The notes below the pieces were generated by a model. It was not told the DNA's origin. It saw only the letters and a program-made list of their open reading frames with translations, and searched no databases. The position numbers and the translations under genes were made by a program. Of a stretch of DNA of 36,722 bases, positions 8,520 through 16,834 are shown one piece after another. Position 1 is the stretch's first letter. Each line of letters starts with the position of its first letter. Source of the stretch: Crocinitomicaceae bacterium (lineage in GTDB: Bacteria > Bacteroidota > Bacteroidia > Flavobacteriales_D > Crocinitomicaceae); assembly GCA_021740085.1 (NCBI GenBank), contig JAIPAL010000020.1:1-36722 (forward strand), written 5' to 3'.

Positions 8520-11072
8520 ATGAAAAAAATAATTACCCTACTTCTAATTACCTCATCCATTTATGTATCAGGTCAAGCTTATTTAGGATTGCACAATAGC
8601 AATTATAGTGGCGTGATGGGCACCCAGATCCAACCTGCGAGTTTTGTCGATGGGCGCTATGCTTTTGACATGAATATTTCGAGTATGAATTTCAACACGT
8701 ATCAGAACTTTGGTTATTTCGATGCTGACGCTATGCGCGATGCACAAGGGAACGGTGGGTTCTGGTGGGCAAAATCATTTGATAGTGTTCAGAGTAATAT
8801 CTGGCCGAATCCAGATTCTACTTTTATGGATCGATTTGTTGGCCGTTTGTTTGATGAAAACTCGAAAAAATCATTGGGTTTTTATAATAATGTTCAAGTT
8901 GACATATTAAATTTTGCATTTCACATTTCACCCAAAATTGCAGTGGGTTTATTTATAAAGGGTAGAACCGTGACAAACATCGATAACATGGACCCAAAAC
9001 TTGCGGTATTGGCAGAGAATGGCCTAGATTATCCATCTCTTTGGAACCAGAAATTTAATGAGTCCTTATTAAATATTAGCCATTTAGCGTGGACTGAATA
9101 TGGCTTTAATTATAGCCAAGTAGCACTTGACAAAGGAGAACATTTTCTAAAGGTTGGCGGTAGCTTAAAATACTTAGCCGGATTTTCGGCGGCTTATTTT
9201 TACACGGATAATTTTAATTACAACATTAAAAACACGGACACCTCTTATAGTTTACAAGCAGATTTCAATTATGGCTACTCAAACAATCTTGATGAGCTTA
9301 CCTCACCGAATGTTCAAATAGATGGAACCAACTGGCAAGATTATGCCAAAAAATCTTCTTCATTTGGAATGGGAGTTGACCTAGGTGCCGTTTATGAATG
9401 GCGCAAAAATTACAAGGATTTTAAATACGATATGGATGGCAAAACTGATCTTTGGATGCGAAATAAAAACAAATATACCTTGCGTGTAGGAGCTTCCATT
9501 CTTGATATAGGTGGAATGAAATTTCAAAAAGGGGGATTGAGTAGAAATTTTAGCGTTAATTCAACGAGTTTATTTGATTTGACAACTTTTGAGTCCGCTT
9601 CCAGTTTATTGGGTTTTGATCAAGTAATCGATAGCTTAATTCAACAGCCAAACGATAATAGCTGGACAGCATCACAAGATACTTCAAGTACATTTTGGAT
9701 GAAAACACCTGCCGCTTTTAGCTTACAAGTTGATTATCATATATGGAAAGGATTTTATATCAACGCAACAAGTATGATAAATCTAAGAGCCAATAAGAAA
9801 GATACCAAGGTTAAGATTCCGAATCAGTTTTCCATCACGCCAAGTTTTGATGTGGCAGGATTTGGATTGTATTTACCACTGTCAATTAACACATACAGTG
9901 GCTTCAAGGCGGGTATTGCAACACGCTTAGGACCATTGACTTTTGGAATAACTGATTTTTCCTTGTTGTTAGCACGTGGTAAAATAAGAGGCGCAGAATT
10001 TTATGCGGGATTACGATTGCCGATTCTTTACATGAAAGTAAAAGATAAGGATTTAGATAAAGTATCCAACAAGAAAGATGAATGCATCGATGTCCCAGGT
10101 GTTTGGGCATTTAGAGGATGTCCCGATACCGATGGTGATGGAATTCAAGACAGTAAAGATGATTGTCCAACAGTTGCTGGTATACCAGAGTTTAACGGTT
10201 GTCCAGACAAAGACGGCGATAAAATAATGGATAAAAATGATTCTTGTCCAGATGTTGCCGGACCAATTGAATTTAATGGCTGCCCAGATACTGACGGAGA
10301 TAAAATCATTGATAAAAAGGATAGCTGCCCAACTATTGCAGGAGTTCTATATTTACAAGGATGCCCAGATCGTGACAAAGACAGCATCACTGATGCGGAT
10401 GATTTATGTCCCGATAACTTTGGCCCACGCGAAAACAATGGCTGTCCTGACACTGACAAGGATGGTATTTTTGACTATTTAGACGACTGTCCATTAATTT
10501 TCGGCCCTAAGGAAAATAATGGCTGTCCATGGCCAGATACGGATGCGGATGGATTACTTGATAAAGATGATGACTGTCCTCTTTTAGCTGGACCAAAAGA
10601 AAATAAAGGTTGTCCATATAAAGATTCGGATGGGGATGGATTGCTGGATAAAGACGATGATTGTCCGAATACACCTGGACCTAAGTCTAACAAAGGCTGT
10701 CCTGTAATAGAAGTGGAAGTGGAGGAAATTTTAAAAACAGCATTTGATGCCTTAGAATTTCAATTTGGAAAAGGAATTATTTTAGATATTTCCAAACCGT
10801 CTTTGATAGAATTAGCAGGTGTACTAGCAAAAAAACCTACCTGGAAACTTGAAATAACAGGACACACGGATAATGTGGGAGATAAACAAACTAATCTAAT
10901 CTTGTCAAAGAAACGGGCAGAAGCAATTCGTGAATTCCTAGTAGGACAAGGAATAGATTTTACACGTCTGAACGTACTATACTTTGGAGAAACGAAGCCG
11001 ATTGGTGACAATAATACATTAGAAGGTCGTCAGAAAAATAGACGAGTTGAAATGAAAATTATGTTTGACTAA
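8520..11072 (+). CDS. DUF5723 barrel with thrombospondin type 3 repeats and OmpA C-terminal domain
   Basis: An 850-aa outer-membrane protein with signal peptide (1-18, ending YVSGQ). Residues about 20-505 form a DUF5723-like barrel (AYLGLHNSNYSGVMGTQIQP at its start). Residues about 508-730 hold eight thrombospondin type 3 repeats, each with DxDxDGxxDxxDxCP calcium-binding acids and ending in GCP. Residues about 735-850 are an OmpA-like peptidoglycan-binding domain with EITGHTDNVGDKQTN, LSKKRAEAIREFL and NRRVEMKIMF. The protein should span the outer membrane and hold the cell wall through a stiff, calcium-bound linker. It is coupled to the preceding anchored protein by a 2-nt gap. No terminator is visible after it. 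Confidence 0.93.
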   Translation: MKKIITLLLITSSIYVSGQAYLGLHNSNYSGVMGTQIQPASFVDGRYAFDMNISSMNFNTYQNFGYFDADAMRDAQGNGGFWWAKSFDSVQSNIWPNPDSTFMDRFVGRLFDENSKKSLGFYNNVQVDILNFAFHISPKIAVGLFIKGRTVTNIDNMDPKLAVLAENGLDYPSLWNQKFNESLLNISHLAWTEYGFNYSQVALDKGEHFLKVGGSLKYLAGFSAAYFYTDNFNYNIKNTDTSYSLQADFNYGYSNNLDELTSPNVQIDGTNWQDYAKKSSSFGMGVDLGAVYEWRKNYKDFKYDMDGKTDLWMRNKNKYTLRVGASILDIGGMKFQKGGLSRNFSVNSTSLFDLTTFESASSLLGFDQVIDSLIQQPNDNSWTASQDTSSTFWMKTPAAFSLQVDYHIWKGFYINATSMINLRANKKDTKVKIPNQFSITPSFDVAGFGLYLPLSINTYSGFKAGIATRLGPLTFGITDFSLLLARGKIRGAEFYAGLRLPILYMKVKDKDLDKVSNKKDECIDVPGVWAFRGCPDTDGDGIQDSKDDCPTVAGIPEFNGCPDKDGDKIMDKNDSCPDVAGPIEFNGCPDTDGDKIIDKKDSCPTIAGVLYLQGCPDRDKDSITDADDLCPDNFGPRENNGCPDTDKDGIFDYLDDCPLIFGPKENNGCPWPDTDADGLLDKDDDCPLLAGPKENKGCPYKDSDGDGLLDKDDDCPNTPGPKSNKGCPVIEVEVEEILKTAFDALEFQFGKGIILDISKPSLIELAGVLAKKPTWKLEITGHTDNVGDKQTNLILSKKRAEAIREFLVGQGIDFTRLNVLYFGETKPIGDNNTLEGRQKNRRVEMKIMFD
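10045..10707 (+). repeat. Eight in-frame thrombospondin type 3 repeats
   Basis: Degenerate direct repeats of about 72-81 nt encode units ending in FRGCP, FNGCP (twice), LQGCP, NNGCP (twice), NKGCP and NKGCP. The last units carry an insertion after GCP (GCPWPDTDADG, GCPYKDSDGDG), so the array is slightly uneven. Internal similarity at DNA level could allow repeat number to vary. Confidence 0.9.
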
Positions 11073-11114
11073 AAGCTCGTTTACAGGGTAATGTTATTAA
11101 TTTAATAAACTAAC

Positions 11115-11142
11115 TTAACATTAATTTAACGTTGGATTAACT
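11115..11142 (+). promoter_or_regulatory. Three TTAAC hexamers at exact 11-bp spacing (candidate PhoB-type operator)
   Basis: TTAACA (11115), TTAACG (11126) and TTAACT (11137) are separated by 5 nt each, so all three lie on one face of the helix. The last ends 7 nt before the -7-type box TACCTTTG at 11150. OmpR/PhoB-family regulators bind such 11-bp-phased direct repeats, and the Bacillus PhoP box TT(A/C/T)A(C/T)A has this spacing. A regulator of this family is encoded two genes downstream. Confidence 0.5.
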
Positions 11143-11149
11143 CCTGAAT

Positions 11150-11157
11150 TACCTTTG
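11150..11157 (+). promoter_or_regulatory. Candidate -7 box of the TonB-dependent receptor gene
   Basis: TACCTTTG matches TAnnTTTG perfectly and lies 7 nt after the TTAAC repeats, which occupy the place of a -33 element. Two weaker boxes follow: TTACTTTG at 11163-11170, and AAACTTTG at 11183-11190, three nt before the GTG start. If 11150 is the box, transcription starts near 11162, which rules out the TTG at 11155 as the start codon. Confidence 0.5.
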
Positions 11158-11193
11158 AAGCGTTACTTTGCCGATGAATTTAAAACTTTGTCT

Positions 11194-14076
11194 GTGAGAT
11201 TAACTCTACTTCTTTTTTTAAGTGTTTGTTTTATTAAAAACGTTCATTCCCAATCAGCAATCGAACAAGCATCGATCAATGGTATGGTAACAGATGCCGT
11301 AACAAATGAAGCACTTTTTGGCACCAAAGTGATTGTTCAAGGCTTAAGCAAAGGTGCCGTAGTAGACGTAGATGGAAAGTACACCATTGAAGGATTAACT
11401 GCCGGTAAATACACCTTAGAAATTAAAAGTCAAGGGTATAACAACTTGTTGCTCACTGATGTCATTGTCAAATCAACTGAAAAAAGAATCCTTGATATTA
11501 AATTGGAAAAAATGGTGGTGGAATATGGTCCAGTAACTGTTGTTGCCAAAGTGAACAGAGAATCTACCACAGAATTACTTCGAATGCAAAAAAACAGCGC
11601 CTCTTTTGTGGATGGAATTAACGCTGAAACATTTAAAAAGACACCAGATGCAAAAGCAGCTGATATTTTGAAGCGTATTTCTGGTGCAAGTGTTCAGGAC
11701 AATAAATTTCTAGTGATAAGAGGACTTAGCGACCGATATAACTTTGCTTTACTAAACGGAGCTCCTCTTCCTAGTACTGAAAGTGATAAAAAGGCTTTTT
11801 CATTCGACATTTTCCCTTCAAATATGTTGGATAATTTGCTCATTATGAAAACGGCTACCCCTGAACTTCCTGGAGAATTCGCTGGAGGAGTTCTTGATAT
11901 TAATACGGTAGAACCTAAAGATAAAAATTATCAATCTGTACAATTAAGCCTTGGATACAATACACTTTCTACTTTTCAAAATTTTAAAGATTCTGAAGAT
12001 TCTAAAATTGATTTTTTAAGCCTTGGTGGAGCAGACAGAAGTATTCCAGATGGCATCCCATCAACAATAGCTTTTGCTTCTTTAAATAAAGATGACAAAG
12101 CAAGATTGGCTCAAAATGTCGTGTTAAATTGGAGCCCTAAATCAACCTTGGCGTTACCTAACTCAAGTATTCAGTTCGCCTTAGGAAGAATCTATAAATT
12201 AAAAGACAGTGTAAGGTCAGTTGGGTTTTCTTTTGCTTATTCCTATTCTAATACCTCCACCTATAGTACCAATATTCGTCGTGAATTTGAGGGCGATACA
12301 GATCCTTCAGGAAATAATGCGGTAATTGATCCCAATAACATTATCAAACGAATGGAACTAGTTGACTCCATGTTTACTCAATCCGTACTCAACTCTGCGA
12401 TGTTTAATGTTAAATACGTACTTGGCCCAAAAAGTAATATTCAATTTAAAAATATATATTCCCTAAACTCCGAAGACAAAATCAGCATCAGAAATGGGGT
12501 ACGTGAATTGGATAATGATCCACATCAATATGAAAAAGCAACAAATTTCTTATACAATCAAAACAATTTATACACAGGACAACTAATTGGAAAACATTCA
12601 TTTGAAAAATTTAAAATTAATTGGAATGGTGGTTATAGCAACGTGACTAGAGTAATTCCTAGCCAAAGAAGGGTTGTGTACCGTAAAAATGCGCTGGATG
12701 TAAATGACACCACCCAAGAGTTCATCGCGGTAATGCAAAACAATGGTACACTTCCAAGCGCTGCAGGAAATATGTTTTGGTCTACCGCGAATGAAAGTGT
12801 TTACAGTCTAAAGTATGATATCGTCCTGCCTTTTGAAGTATCGATTCTTAAAAATGAGTTAAAAGTAGGTGGTTTTCATCAATATAGATCACGCGAATTT
12901 ACTGCCCGTAATTTTGGTTTCTCCAAGTACACCCCTACAGGAAGTAGCTTCTACGATCAACTACTTTTATTGCCAGAGAACGAGATTTTTGCAGCAGAAA
13001 ACTTAGGGTTGATGGCAAGTGGTCTTGGTGGATTCAAATTAGAAGAAGCCACGAACGTTGATGATAGCTACCAAGCTTCTGCACTACTTAATGCAGGGTT
13101 TGTTAGTTTAGACAGTAAAATAGGCGAAAAGTTTAGAATTATAGGCGGCGCAAGATTAGAAGCATATAATCAAGTTTTTGAATACGTTGAGTTTGGATCT
13201 AACTTAGAAAAAAGGATTGATTCTACCGTAATAGACTTATTGCCATCGGTTAACCTTATTTATTCAATAAACAAGAAAATGAATGTAAGAGCCAGTATCT
13301 ATAAAACAGTATCAAGACCTGAATTTAGAGAACTCGCTCCTTTTGCCTTCTACAATTTTAGCCTTGACAATATTATTTCTGGAGATCCAAAATTGAAGCG
13401 AGCAGTTATTACCAACCTTGACTTACGTTATGAATATTTTCCTGGTGAAGGACAAATTATTAGTGTTTCCGGATTTTACAAAGATTTTACAGATCCAATA
13501 GAGTTAATCAACAGAACCGGAACCTCAGGAGCACCAGAACTTTACTACACGAATGTGCCCAAAGTAACAAATTATGGCGTTGAAGCTGAATGGAGAATGA
13601 AGCTTGGCTTTTTATCAAAACAAGAAAACCACCCATTATGGAGCAATATAACGCTTTATGCAAACGCATCCATTATTCGCTCAAAGGTAGATCTTAGTAA
13701 TACAATTGGATCTGGAATCGCAAGACCTTTGCAAGGGCAATCACCTTACATTGCAAACGCTGGTTTATACTATGCTAAAAATGATTTTTCAATCAGTTGT
13801 TCTTACAACATTGTTGGTCAGAGAATCTATATTGTTGGAAATATTCAAGAACCTAATGTTTGGGAAAACGGACGACACATAATTGACTTGCAAGTTGCTA
13901 AAACTTTTAACGAGAAGTTCGAACTGAAATTAAATGTTAAAGATTTACTCGCACAGAAACTGATTTATTTCCAAGATCTAAACAACGACCGAAAATATAC
14001 GGCTGAATCTGATAATACTTGGCAAGAGAGTTCTTTTGGCCAGACAGTATCATTGTCCTTAAAATACAACTTTTAA
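11194..14076 (+). CDS. TonB-dependent outer-membrane receptor with carboxypeptidase-regulatory-like N-domain
   Basis: An outer-membrane importer of about 960 aa. The open frame reaches back to TTG 11155, but GTG 11194 (or TTG 11188) gives the compact signal peptide MRLTLLLFLSVCFIKNVHSQ and lies downstream of the promoter box. After the signal comes a CarboxypepD_reg-like beta-sandwich (INGMVTDAVTNEALFGTKV, then VDVDGKYTIEGLTAGKYTLEI). The plug follows (TPDAKAADILKRISGASVQD, then VIRGLSDRYNFALLNGAPLP and ELPGEFAGGVLDINT), then a 22-strand-type barrel ending in VSLSLKYNF with terminal Phe. The substrate is unknown. The next gene encodes a T9SS-secreted protein with a similar upstream repeat, so the two are probably co-regulated partners. 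Confidence 0.93.
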   Translation: MRLTLLLFLSVCFIKNVHSQSAIEQASINGMVTDAVTNEALFGTKVIVQGLSKGAVVDVDGKYTIEGLTAGKYTLEIKSQGYNNLLLTDVIVKSTEKRILDIKLEKMVVEYGPVTVVAKVNRESTTELLRMQKNSASFVDGINAETFKKTPDAKAADILKRISGASVQDNKFLVIRGLSDRYNFALLNGAPLPSTESDKKAFSFDIFPSNMLDNLLIMKTATPELPGEFAGGVLDINTVEPKDKNYQSVQLSLGYNTLSTFQNFKDSEDSKIDFLSLGGADRSIPDGIPSTIAFASLNKDDKARLAQNVVLNWSPKSTLALPNSSIQFALGRIYKLKDSVRSVGFSFAYSYSNTSTYSTNIRREFEGDTDPSGNNAVIDPNNIIKRMELVDSMFTQSVLNSAMFNVKYVLGPKSNIQFKNIYSLNSEDKISIRNGVRELDNDPHQYEKATNFLYNQNNLYTGQLIGKHSFEKFKINWNGGYSNVTRVIPSQRRVVYRKNALDVNDTTQEFIAVMQNNGTLPSAAGNMFWSTANESVYSLKYDIVLPFEVSILKNELKVGGFHQYRSREFTARNFGFSKYTPTGSSFYDQLLLLPENEIFAAENLGLMASGLGGFKLEEATNVDDSYQASALLNAGFVSLDSKIGEKFRIIGGARLEAYNQVFEYVEFGSNLEKRIDSTVIDLLPSVNLIYSINKKMNVRASIYKTVSRPEFRELAPFAFYNFSLDNIISGDPKLKRAVITNLDLRYEYFPGEGQIISVSGFYKDFTDPIELINRTGTSGAPELYYTNVPKVTNYGVEAEWRMKLGFLSKQENHPLWSNITLYANASIIRSKVDLSNTIGSGIARPLQGQSPYIANAGLYYAKNDFSISCSYNIVGQRIYIVGNIQEPNVWENGRHIIDLQVAKTFNEKFELKLNVKDLLAQKLIYFQDLNNDRKYTAESDNTWQESSFGQTVSLSLKYNF

Positions 14077-14110
14077 AAAGTCGTAATTCATTCTTTTAAT
14101 AAGATTTCCG

Positions 14111-14143
14111 TTTGTTAAGCCGAGGTTACCAATCCTTAACAAA
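14111..14143 (+). repeat. Inverted repeat TTTGTTAAG/CTTAACAAA between receptor and secreted-protein genes
   Basis: Perfect 9-bp arms (14111-14119 and 14135-14143) flank a 15-nt loop. It lacks a T-run on the plus strand, so it is a poor terminator. The right arm coincides with one of the TTAAC hexamers, so it may be an operator rather than an RNA structure. Confidence 0.5.
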
Positions 14144-14186
14144 TCCTTAAAGAAAACATAAGGGGGCTTTAACATGGCCATTAGAT
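14115..14186 (+). promoter_or_regulatory. TTAA-type hexamers at ~11-bp steps upstream of the T9SS-secreted gene
   Basis: TTAAGC (14115), TTACCA (14126), TTAACA (14136) and TTAAAG (14147) are spaced 11, 10 and 11 bp. Closer to the promoter, TTAACA (14169) and TTAGAT (14181) are 12 bp apart and end 8 nt before the GACCTTTG box at 14195. The layout mirrors the receptor promoter, though the copies are less uniform. Confidence 0.4.
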
Positions 14187-14194
14187 TATCATAT

Positions 14195-14202
14195 GACCTT
14201 TG
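14195..14202 (+). promoter_or_regulatory. Candidate -7 box GACCTTTG
   Basis: Seven of eight bases match TAnnTTTG, and CCTTTG is shared with the receptor box at 11150. The ATG is 27 nt downstream. No TTG -33 element is seen; TTAA-type repeats occupy that place. Confidence 0.4.
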
Positions 14203-14229
14203 CATCGTATTAAATTTAAAAAAAAAACC

Positions 14230-16758
14230 ATGAAAAAAATTTATTTAAGCTTGTTAGCTATTGCTATCGTAACTTCCTTCAGTGCACAAGATGCATTTTG
14301 GAACGTTACTAACTACAGGGGAGCATTTCCCATAACGGATAATACTCCAGCGACAGACTGGACCTCAGGCTGGTCTAACTTTGATGCTGAGAATACTAAT
14401 TATCCACCAACTACTACCACCGTTTCTACCAACATACTAACCAATACAACTTGGAGTGGGGTTATCAGATTAGAAAACAAAATTTACATTAAAAATAACG
14501 CTACATTAACTATTCTTCCTGGAACAATTATCCGAGGAGATAAGTTAACACAAGCAACATTAATCGTTACAAGAGGTGCGAAACTTTATGCAAACGGTAC
14601 TGCAGCAAATCCAGTTGTTTTTACATCCAACGAAGCGATTGGAAATAGAAATGAAGGTGACTGGGGTGGACTTGTAATCCTTGGACTTGCTAAAAATAAC
14701 CAACCTGGAGGAGTAGCGAACATTGAAGGAATTGTTCCTTCAACTGATACTCAATTTGGAGGTAATTTTGACAATGACAATTCAGGGGCATTAAACTATG
14801 TTCGAATCGAGTTTTCTGGTATTCCGTTAGAGCCAAACAAAGAGCTTAATGGACTTACTTGTGGTTCTGTTGGTTCCGCAACTGTAATTGATTATGTACA
14901 AGTTTCACATTGTGGTGATGATTCATTTGAGTTTTTTGGTGGTACAGTTAACTGTAAGCACCTAATAGCTTATAGAGGATTAGACGATGATTTCGATACA
15001 GATTTCGGATACAGAGGAAAAATACAGTTTGGACTTGCCATTCGCGATAAAGACTTATCTGATGCTCCAGGAGATTCAAACTGTTTTGAATCAGATAACG
15101 ACGCTGCAGGATCAACAGCTCAACCTAAAACAAGACCAATTTTTTCTAACATGACTATCGTAGGTCCAAAAGGAAACGGTACAATTGTATTGCCAGTTGG
15201 AGAGAAATTTGAAAAAGCATTCAGATTAAGAAGAAACACTTCTACTTCATGTTTAAATTCACTTGTAGTTGGATGGGAAAAAGGATTGTCAATTGAAAGT
15301 GCAACCACTGCTGCTAACGCTACAGGTGATAGTTTAATTTTTGCTTCTAACACAATGACTAACTTTACAAATGGAACAAATGTAATTACTTCTGCAGGAG
15401 TTTCTGGCGCATTTTACGCTAGTTTCTTTGGTGTTGATGGTAATGATTCAACAGTTACTCTTCCTCTAGTTAATTGGGTGAATCTTTTCACTCCACTAGG
15501 TACTGCACCAGATGCTCGTTTAATCGCAGGATCAACGGTTTCTACTACGGCAAACTTTACTAATCCTAAATTCTTTAGTGTACTTGCTCCAGTTGTAACA
15601 AACGCTGCTACTTATTGTCAAAATGCAGTTGCATCTGCAATTAACGCAACTCCACTTGTTGGAAATACACTTTATTACTATACAACTGCTGTTGGTGGAA
15701 CAGGAAGCATTACGCCTATCGTACCAAGTACTACAACACCGGGTATTTATACTTACTATGTAAGTCAAAAAAATGCAGCAGGTGACGAAAGCCCAAGATC
15801 AATGGTAACTGTAACTGTAAATGCACTTCCAACTACACCAGTAGTAAGCGCAAGTGGTTCAACTACATTTTGTACTGGAGGATCAGTTGATCTTACTTCT
15901 TCTGCAGTAGCAGGAAATTTATGGTCAAATCTTGCAACAACAGCAACAATTACAGTAACAACTTCTGGTGCATATTCAGTAGTGGTAACAGATGCTAATG
16001 GTTGTTCTGCAACGTCAAACACGATTAACGTAAACGTAAGTAATTCACCAATCCCAACAATTACAGCAACTGCAACTGCAGCTTGTAGTGGTGATACTGT
16101 TGCATTAACTGCATCAAACGCTACTACTTATTTGTGGTCAACTGGTGCTACTACCGCTTCAATTAATGTTACTTCAACAACAACTGCTACAGTAACCACA
16201 ACTAATTTAAATGCTTGTGATGGTGTTGGTTTATCTCAAAGTGTTACGGTAACGTTTACAGCATCCCCTACAGCGAATGGAGCGTTTACTTCTAATGGAA
16301 ATGTAGTTAGCTTTACTAATACATCTACAGGAGCAAGTGCTTACTCTTGGGACTTTGGAGACCAATCTAACTCATCTGCAATGGCTCCTTCTCATGCATA
16401 CGTTGGAAATGGAGTATATGTTGTAACATTAACCGCTATCAATGGCATATGTACAGATGTAATCACTTTTGATGTAACATTGTCAGTAGGAATAGATGAA
16501 TTAACAGGTCTTTCAAATGTTACTATCTACCCTAATCCAGCAAATGATTTCTTAAACATCGATTATAATAAAAATGGAGACGATGTAGTTGAAATTTCAA
16601 TTATTGATCAATTCGGAAGAGTTATTAATTCAATAAATGGATTGTCTAACGGATTTAACCATAAGGCTATCAACGTTAGCAACTTACAAAGTGGTGTTTA
16701 TTATGTGCGATTTACAACGAATGGTTTCAGCAAATCTGAACGAGTAGTAATCCGATAA
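14230..16758 (+). CDS. Large T9SS-secreted beta-helix-like protein with Ig/PKD domains
   Basis: An 842-aa secreted protein. ATG 14230 is chosen over an upstream in-frame TTG (14200) because TTG overlaps the promoter box and ATG opens the signal peptide MKKIYLSLLAIAIVTSFSAQ. Residues about 50-450 look like a right-handed beta-helix or pectate-lyase-like fold (NNATLTILPGTIIRG, then GDWGGLVILG, HCGDDSFEFFGGTVNCKHL and YRGLDDDFDTDFGYRGKIQ). Then come Ig-like repeats very rich in Thr, Ser, Ala and Asn, a PKD domain (FTNTSTGASAYSWDFGDQSN), and a type A T9SS sorting domain (VTIYPNPANDFLNI to SGVYYVRFTTNGFSKSERV). It should be displayed or released outside. Pairing with the TonB-dependent receptor suggests a substrate-binding or scavenging role. 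A strong terminator follows. Confidence 0.92.
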   Translation: MKKIYLSLLAIAIVTSFSAQDAFWNVTNYRGAFPITDNTPATDWTSGWSNFDAENTNYPPTTTTVSTNILTNTTWSGVIRLENKIYIKNNATLTILPGTIIRGDKLTQATLIVTRGAKLYANGTAANPVVFTSNEAIGNRNEGDWGGLVILGLAKNNQPGGVANIEGIVPSTDTQFGGNFDNDNSGALNYVRIEFSGIPLEPNKELNGLTCGSVGSATVIDYVQVSHCGDDSFEFFGGTVNCKHLIAYRGLDDDFDTDFGYRGKIQFGLAIRDKDLSDAPGDSNCFESDNDAAGSTAQPKTRPIFSNMTIVGPKGNGTIVLPVGEKFEKAFRLRRNTSTSCLNSLVVGWEKGLSIESATTAANATGDSLIFASNTMTNFTNGTNVITSAGVSGAFYASFFGVDGNDSTVTLPLVNWVNLFTPLGTAPDARLIAGSTVSTTANFTNPKFFSVLAPVVTNAATYCQNAVASAINATPLVGNTLYYYTTAVGGTGSITPIVPSTTTPGIYTYYVSQKNAAGDESPRSMVTVTVNALPTTPVVSASGSTTFCTGGSVDLTSSAVAGNLWSNLATTATITVTTSGAYSVVVTDANGCSATSNTINVNVSNSPIPTITATATAACSGDTVALTASNATTYLWSTGATTASINVTSTTTATVTTTNLNACDGVGLSQSVTVTFTASPTANGAFTSNGNVVSFTNTSTGASAYSWDFGDQSNSSAMAPSHAYVGNGVYVVTLTAINGICTDVITFDVTLSVGIDELTGLSNVTIYPNPANDFLNIDYNKNGDDVVEISIIDQFGRVINSINGLSNGFNHKAINVSNLQSGVYYVRFTTNGFSKSERVVIR

Positions 16759-16781
16759 TAATAAGTATTAATAATTACTTG

Positions 16782-16821
16782 AAAGGGATGATCGTTTTTT
16801 AATAACGATTATCCCTTTTTT
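16782..16821 (+). terminator. Strong intrinsic terminator after the T9SS-secreted gene
   Basis: A 14-bp stem with one mismatch: AAAGGGAT-G-ATCGTT pairs with AACGAT-T-ATCCCTTT around a 7-nt loop, followed by T residues. It separates the secreted-protein gene from the two-component genes, only 14 nt before their first ATG. Confidence 0.85.
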
Positions 16822-16834
16822 AATAAAATAAAAA

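Noticed and set aside
10145..10693. Long open frames on the minus strand opposite the TSP3 repeats
   Set aside because: They mirror the codon pattern of the repeats (Asp/Gly/Pro codons read backwards as Ser/Val/Pro), have no signal, domain or promoter, and lie wholly within a convincing gene.
11155..11193. TTG 11155 as start of the TonB-dependent receptor
   Set aside because: It lies on the TACCTTTG promoter box and puts 13 polar or charged residues before the signal peptide; GTG 11194 fits better.
15120..16022. Minus-strand open frames inside the T9SS-secreted gene
   Set aside because: They arise from Thr/Ser/Ala/Asn-rich low-complexity codons on the other strand; the translations resemble no protein.
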